Below, piece by piece: positions 57,527 through 64,000 of a stretch of DNA of 64,000 bases. The stretch spans positions 8,077,501 to 8,141,500 of the forward strand of contig NC_060018.1 of NCBI RefSeq assembly GCF_021134715.1, in the 5' to 3' direction. Below the pieces are notes generated by a model that did not search any database, was not told where the DNA came from, and saw only the letters and a program-made list of their open reading frames with translations. Each line of letters starts with the position of its first letter. Within the stretch, counting starts at the first letter, position 1. The stretch is from Daphnia pulex. Taxonomy: Eukaryota; Arthropoda; Branchiopoda; Diplostraca; Daphniidae. The position numbers and the translations under genes are program-made.

Positions 57527-60500
57527 CTCGCCAGCGGATGCGCAGCAAACAACACGAAATATTTCGGGCAACGATTCTACAAGAACCGAACGCGCACAAA
57601 ACAAAAATATACAGTAGAAGACGCCGGAACGAATAAGCTGATGCTGCTGGAAATTTTTCACTGGATGAACCAATAGACCAATAAGTTAAACGAACGATTT
57701 TAAAAACCAAAACCAAAACCAAAACAAGAACTTGGTTGAATTTGGCGCACGTTCAACGGGAGCGAAGGCCCAGTGCAGACTGGGCTTTCATTCCGGCCGA
57801 AAGACAAACACTTTGTAGTGGGTATATAGGGACGACGGTATAAGCCCTGAGAAAAGGCGATTGAGAGAAAGAGGGAGAGAGAGAGAGAGACGGAAGCCGA
57901 AGCGAATAAGGAGAGCTAAGGGATTCTCTCGGAACGAACTGTAAAACACCTCATGCGTATGATTTCTATCACCTGGTGCGGGAAGAAGAAGAAGAAGAAG
58001 AAGAGATGGGCGAACCAAGTGGCCATACGTACTTGGATGCCCGCTATCTCTTATACTACATATATCCCAGCAGCTATATCTATTCGTCCATAGAGTCCCT
58101 CCTTGCCGTCGCGAGGAGGGGGTGTGTGGGTGGTGTCGAAGGCGGGCCGGATAAACAGCGAAACAAAAAAGCCAAGGGAATAAAAAAAAACTGCATCATG
58201 GGAAGCATTGGGAAGTCGGAAAAAGAATAATGGCTGACGATTTCTCTCTCTTCTTCTTCGGCTTTTTGTTCACACATACACACACAGGACCAACGTGTTT
58301 TCCTTTTTTCCCATTTTTTTCATTCTTTCTTCGCCTTTTGTCTCTACGCGTATACGGCACCGCCATCGGAAGGCGAGCGTGTGGTTTGAGATCCAGCCAG
58401 ACGGAACCGAATCGACTCCTCTTCATATAATCTATAATTTTCACTTGACATCATTAAGTCGCCATATTCGCCAGCGTGATAATAACAAAAGAGACGGCGG
58501 CGGCGGCGGCGGCAGCAGCAAGAAAGAAAAGAGCCAAAATCACGATCGTTACATCTTTTAGATTTGGCTGGCAACTGTGTCACCCCAATCTTTTGGAAAA
58601 GATTTTTTCTTTTCTTTTCTTCTTCTTCGTTCGAATAAAGATGCGCGTTTTCAGACCGACACAAACAGGTCCCGATAAACACCTCATACATCAACTTCAT
58701 TTTTAAACCAACAAAAACATCAAATCTATTTGTTTTAATTTGTTTTTTGTTTTCTCACATGAAAAATAAATGAACGAGCGACATGTCCAAACGCCCAGTC
58801 ACCGGCCATCACGTCACATTGAATAGACACTCACACGACCATCGACATCAGTTGTACAGAGTGCGAGATATCAGGAGGTGAATTAGACGCAAAATAAAAC
58901 ACAAGCAACAAGAAAAATAAGAGTGAAACACGGACAAAATGGGAGTAGGAGATATAATTTCCTTTCAAACAACGACCGAATAATAAAATTCCCCCGAATA
59001 AAAAAAAATAATAATAATCAAATGAAATTTTGTGTTTTCCGTTTCTGGTCGGAATTGTCCAAAAAAAGCTCACGAGGAAAAATTAAAAAGAAATGCGATC
59101 CGCAGGAAACAACATTTTGAAATGGCGACGTGAATTTCTTTTTTTTTTTCCTTCGCATCTTTGACAATTTTCTTGTGTGAATATGACAAACATTTTCTAA
59201 AAAGATATCGAGGGCACAGGACACGGATTTCTGGGCAATACGGACGCTTTTCTTCTTCTTCTTTTCTTTTTCAAATTGAAATCGGAGGGGGGAAACATGT
59301 GCGTGGAGACGGAGATGGCCAGCTGCTCTCGTCTAATATTTTATTTCTTAACAGGAGGTGGTTGCTGTGAATTGTTTTCTTTTCGGGAACAAGTGGGGTG
59401 GCGGCAATAAATCCAACAAGTCAAATAATTTCAAAGAAATAAACACAAACTTCCAAAATGAAACCATTCCAAATCATTCACCAGTGTTTGTGTGTGTGTG
59501 TGTGTGCAACTGACTAGGAGTTTCATCTCTTCCAAGTGGAGAAAAGAATCGAGTGGGATTTCACATGAATCAAAATAAACGCATATGGGACAACCAACAT
59601 TGAAAAATCAAAAATATAAACCCCAAAAACTTGCCAATCCAAAATTGCGCGTGTTTGATAATTCCATCGAATCAAGAAAGAAAGGAAACGAACGGGAAAA
59701 TGAATTTGAAAGGAGAGAGAGAGAGAGAGAATCAACTTCTTTTTGCAGGGAATGTTTCAGATCGGACAATTTGCGACGGGGAGTGCGCCGAACGAGACGA
59801 TTACTTTTTTTCTTTCTCCCTTTTTTTTGTTTTGACAGTTGTCAATGTCTTTTAAATTTTTTCAAATATCGACGGTTGGGTGTCTCATTTCTTTCCCCTC
59901 TGGTCAATGAAGAACAAAAGAGAAATCATGTCGAACCAAACGATCGATTTCAACCTGACATCTGTCCTCTTACTTTTTGGTTTGTTGCGCGTTTGCTGTC
60001 CTCCTTGTGTTGGGCTGTCCATCATCAAATCGAGAGAGAATGGCGAGTTCAAAACAATCGATTTTGGGTGGGACTGTATTTTGTGCGTGTGTAATAATGA
60101 AGGACGTCAAAGAAAAAGACAAAAGAAGGAAAAAAAAAATTCAACAGAAATCAACATTGCAGCCAATCGTGGCTTTTTACATCTCAGCTTTCAGTAAATT
60201 AAAAAAGAAATGAAAAACAAAAACGAAAAATTAGGATAACTCACTGGTACATCAAGTTCCATGTTTCTTTGGGCGTAAAATGCGCAACATTAAATCTGTG
60301 TCTGTTCGTAACGAAATTTTGGTTGGTTTGTCCACCGCTTAATTGAGTGCATACATGTCCCTTCTCTGCCCTCCATCAAATGATTTACTTTCCTTGACAA
60401 AAATATCCTAAGATTGATAGCAAGTGTTGGACCATTGTAAATTGAAAATAATAATAATAAAACAAACAGAGAATAGACAAAAGAGAAGGGGGAGTAAAAA

Positions 60501-61052
60501 GAAGGATACAACAACAACAACAACATAACAGAAAAAAAGAAAGGTCGTCTACCGATCATCAACCGACCCTTCGTCGTTTCATTTTTTCCCTCTTGATTTG
60601 TATGCCTATGTATAATATGCATTGTTTATGTAAATATATATATATATATCCCAATCGTATTGATGCGTGGAATGATTTCCGTCTCACTTTTCGTCTCCAC
60701 CCCCTCCCCCGCCTTAAATCTTCCAATTTTTTAGAAAAACAAAACAAAAAAAAAAAAAACACGCACACGAAAAATAAACAAAAAAAAACAAAACCAAAAA
60801 CAAAACAGAAAAAAAAAAGAAAACTATTCCGTGGCCCACAAACGAGATCGCCAACTCTGTATGTTCTGTACGTTTAACGGCGCTAAAAAACTTTAAAAAA
60901 AAAATAGCGCCATTTTTCTCTCAAAATATTCTTCTTTCTCTGTTCGGGCTTCTTTGTCCGCTTTTCAAATAAATCCCCCACCCCCTTCCAATTAACACTA
61001 AAACAAAAACACAAGAATTCATTTTGTTTTTTCTTCTTTTTTAGATTCCGTT
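57527..61052. other. Spacer between the sulfotransferase and HDAC genes, including HDAC 3' UTR
   Basis: No coding exon is supported. The region is rich in poly(A/T), GAA (57980-58003), GGC (58493-58516), GAGA and TA (60638-60650) repeats. Part of the right side must be the 3' UTR of the minus-strand HDAC gene, but its poly(A) site could not be fixed. Confidence 0.45.
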
Positions 61053-63843
61053 TCACTTAGATTCGTCTTGATCCATCGGCTCTTGTGACAACTCTCTGGA
61101 CGAGGACCTGGAAAAACAGGGAAAATAGAAATGAGTCATTTTCTGTTTAAATTGAATGACAATTTTTAAATAAGGTTTTTTGTTTAAAAAAAAAGTTGTT
61201 TAACTCACGCGATGCTTTTGCTGCTATCAGTGCGGCAGACCGAGAGGCCGGCCATGGCTGAAAGTGTTTCGCTGTCCTCGCCGCCTTCCAGCGATCCGGC
61301 TCCATTGCCGCCGCTGAAACTACGCGACCGGCCTACTCCTTCGACTTCGTACGCCGACAGGCTGACGGAAAAGGCGTAGCGCTTGATAATGGGCCAGTGA
61401 GGTTGCTGCGTGAAAGGCGACAATTAAAAAAATTCGCTCACGGGAAACGGAATGCGTGGGAATAGGGACGATATCACAGAGGATGGAAGACAAACTCCAG
61501 ATTTACTATCATGATTACCTGGATCGAAATGACTTTATGGAGCGAATCAATGGCATTTTGGCACGGCCGCCTGGCGAGTTCTTCTTCACGAATGGGCACT
61601 GGCTCGTCACCGAGCAGGGCCCGGACGCACTCGTGCGAGGCGTCGCAGATGGCCGGTAAATCATAGCCACCTTCGAGCGCCATGACAAGTTTACCGCCGG
61701 CCAACTCCATTAGTTGTCGCGTCATGTAGCCAAAACAGGCGGCCGACACTTGGTAGCCGCCCAGAGGAGACGGATGTCCCGTTGCGGCGTCAAATCCAGC
61801 TGAAACCAGAACAATTTCTGGGTCGAAATCCTATTCGTGACGGACAATGGCGGGCAATTAGAACAACTTGAACAATTTGGCTGTTTCTTATTGTGTGTGT
61901 GAGTGTGTGTCGATTTACTTGAGCAATAGGCATAACAAGGGCGCGGAAAGCGGCCAGATATTCGGCATCTCCTAATGGCGGATTAAGTCCACCGGACCAA
62001 GCGATATTGACGTTGAATCCAATTCCGTCTTCGGAGCCGCACTGTCGTCAAAGCAACCGGAAATCGGGCAAAGAGTCAAAAAAGGGGAGGGGAAAAAAAA
62101 CAAGATTATTTGGATGATTAAGAGACGGACGACGGCCAGGATCGACTTACCTCAAGAGGGTTACCAGTCCCAGGGAAAAAATGACCGTCGTCGTGGCGAT
62201 GGATGGAAATGTACAAGATGTGAGGGTCTTCATAGAAGATTTGCTGGGTTCCATTACCGTGATGGACGTCCTAATAAAAACAAACCAAATAGGGCACCCC
62301 CCGCCATTCGTCAATGATCTATCCACACGTATGGACATCAATATAATTGCGGATGTTACCCAGTCGACGATGAGGATGCGCTCAAGTTTGTGCCTGAGTC
62401 TGAGCTGTTTGGCTGCTATGGCGACCGAATTGAAGAAGCAAAATCCCATGGCTTGCTGGGCTTCGGCGTGGTGACCGGGCGGGCGGACGATGGCGAAACC
62501 GTTCCTAATCTCGCCCATGGCAGCTGTCCAAAAATAATACTCACGATAATCAATTTATTGTTATCTCTGCGTTTCCTTGCCTTTCTAGACACGAACGTCT
62601 TGTTACAAGGAATTATGACCGTTTCGATGATTACCCTTAAAGGCCAGATCGATGACGCAGCCGGCAGCCATCCGGGCGGCGGAAGGCGTGTGGATGTCGT
62701 TCCAGGTCGTGTCCGAGTCGACGCCGATGCCGCCGCACGGCAACATGACGAAATTCTTCATGGGCAATTCGGCGAAGCGATTGACGTCCACCTTGGGACG
62801 GTGCATGGGTTCCGTGCCAAAGAGCATCGTGTAGACGTCAGAGTGGACCGACTGGAGCTCCTCGGCCGTGGCCTTGCGCGAGCGGAGCCGCAGGCAGCGG
62901 TGGACGGCTCCAGTCTCCTGGAGACGGGCCCAGATGCTCTGCAGGCGGCCGCCGTGCTCCGGGTGGGCGCTGTTGCTGCCACACATGCACTGGTGTCGCA
63001 ACATGAGGCCGTCGTAGGCCAGCGCGGTGCTGGTGCTGCCCGTCTTGGCACCGCCGGCCGACGGACCCCATCCGGCCGCCGCCAAAGTCATGGGCACCAC
63101 AGCGCCTCCGCTCTCACCTGCTCCGGAAGGGCCAGCACCGGGTGGGTCGAGGGAGACCAAAGGACTGGAAAATGCCCGAGACAACGGCCGGGCGACATGA
63201 TGGCCACGTGGAACAAAGGCCGAACCTGGGGGAGGGGAGCAGAATTGAAATTTTAAAAATCTTGTGAAATTGTCCAGCAACAACCAAAATGCAATGACTC
63301 ACCTGGACTGGCTTGAAGGGAACTTCTTGTGCTGGAGACGCGCAACTGAAGGGGCGAAAGGCCGTCCCGCGAAGAGTGCCGGTCGGCTTCGGCCTCTTCC
63401 TCCAATTTGTGCTCAGTTAAATCGATGACTTCCGGCAGAGGGGCACCCCGTTCGCGGTCGCGTGACATTTCTCGAGCCACGGCCGCTTCCGTTTCTTCCT
63501 CCACGTTTTCTACTTGGCTCCGGCTACCCGCCCGAGTCAAGACCGTCTGGCGGATTTGCTGTTTCCATCAAATTTCGATTCAATAAATTCAATAACATTA
63601 TTATTATGATGCCAAATGTCAAATGGCGGGCATTATTACCTGTTTGAGCAAATTGTGCTGATGTTGTTGTTCGTAGATGTGACGTTCGCGGACATACTGG
63701 TCGAATTGCTGCTGCGTCAACGGCACGGTGGGCATCACTCCGTGCGGGGCTCCCTGCAGCAGCGGGTGGCCCAGCGGCAAAGGAGCCGATTGCGTCCGTC
63801 CTAACGGACGCATTCCTGATTTGTTCAATCTCGCCTGGGCGAC
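61053..63843 (-). CDS. Class IIa histone deacetylase, HDAC4-like (5' end outside the window)
   Basis: This is a signal-dependent transcriptional corepressor that shuttles between nucleus and cytoplasm. Nine exons are visible: 63843-63640, 63558-63303, 63225-62635, 62523-62360, 62270-62151, 62041-61919, 61830-61519, 61405-61209 and 61107-61053, giving 673 codons of continuous frame. Two 14-3-3 sites are present: [12 protein letters not shown] in the first exon seen, and [10 protein letters not shown] in the third. The structural zinc of class IIa is indicated by [16 protein letters not shown] and [11 protein letters not shown]. The catalytic zinc site is [27 protein letters not shown] and [16 protein letters not shown]. 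The C-terminus has [11 protein letters not shown], like the export signal of HDAC4. The catalytic position is Tyr (LEGGYDL, 61665-61663), not His as in vertebrate class IIa enzymes. The MEF2-binding N-terminus lies beyond the right edge. Confidence 0.94.
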
Positions 63844-64000
63844 CTATTTCCGCACACAACAAACAAAACAAATCAATTAAAGCCAAACTGGAAATAAACA
63901 AAACCCAAACAAAAAACCAACGACGTCAAACAACAATCGACTGGCCAAAAACTATAATGGCCCGGCAATTATTATAGCGAGCGTTTCGTCACCATGCCGT
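63844..64000 (-). other. HDAC intron, running off the window
   Basis: The exon starting at 63843 follows an AAATAG acceptor on the minus strand. Nothing coding was recognised between it and the window edge, so the next upstream exon is outside. Confidence 0.6.

Noticed and set aside
57326..57673. Longer N-terminus for the sulfotransferase starting near 57673
   Set aside because: The codon there is TTG and not ATG. The first in-frame ATG is at 57526-57524 and places the membrane anchor close to the N-terminus, as expected for a type II Golgi enzyme.
62390..63256. Long plus-strand frame of 288 codons
   Set aside because: It is antisense to the HDAC catalytic exons. The minus strand encodes the unmistakable deacetylase motifs with consistent splice phases.
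1..64000. CRISPR arrays, operons, bacterial-type promoters or prophage
   Set aside because: All genes are intron-containing animal genes. The tandem repeats found (14-bp and 15-bp arrays, microsatellites) have no spacer structure.

Overview
The window is animal nuclear DNA. It has split genes with mostly short GT-AG introns, and it encodes Wnt, class IIa histone deacetylase, mitochondrial fission factor and other metazoan proteins. The gene set, the compact introns and one intron flanked by a 12-bp direct repeat fit a branchiopod crustacean such as Daphnia. That assignment is an inference, because no marker gene was compared.

Positions 1-19200 are gene-poor and AT-rich. They hold decayed mobile DNA: a THAP-domain fragment inside an inverted-repeat element, two hAT transposase fragments, two long palindromic MITE-like elements, a repeat family present in two copies, a candidate solo LTR, and a minus-strand coiled-coil gene-like block at about 7150-10200 that I do not recognise. 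One unrecognised two-exon gene fragment (18129-18511, minus) is cut off by a repeat copy.

Positions 19281-31634 are gene-dense: a ZDHHC24-like palmitoyltransferase (+), Mff/Tango11 (-) with a second upstream copy of its promoter and first two exons, palmitoyl-protein thioesterase 2 (-), a peflin-like penta-EF-hand protein (-), an NFS1 cysteine desulfurase pseudogene (+), OXNAD1 (+) and selenocysteine lyase (-).

Positions 34737-53031 are one Wnt4 gene (+) whose first intron is 10.2 kb and rich in microsatellites. It carries a symmetric cassette exon and a probable recently gained intron. Downstream are a galactose-3-O-sulfotransferase (-, 54624-57526) and the 3' three quarters of a class IIa HDAC, HDAC4-like (-, 61053-63843), which runs off the right edge.

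All protein-coding models were assembled by hand from splice consensus, reading phase and family similarity. Exon phases are consistent across every junction given. There is no operon logic. ZDHHC24 and PPT2 happen to be an S-acylation writer and a thioesterase lying close together, with Mff between them, but nothing in the sequence shows co-regulation. I found no evidence of a novel multi-gene system. The most notable points are the Mff 5' duplication, the Wnt4 intron with its direct repeat, the EHHC motif in the palmitoyltransferase, and the retained catalytic tyrosine in the class IIa HDAC.
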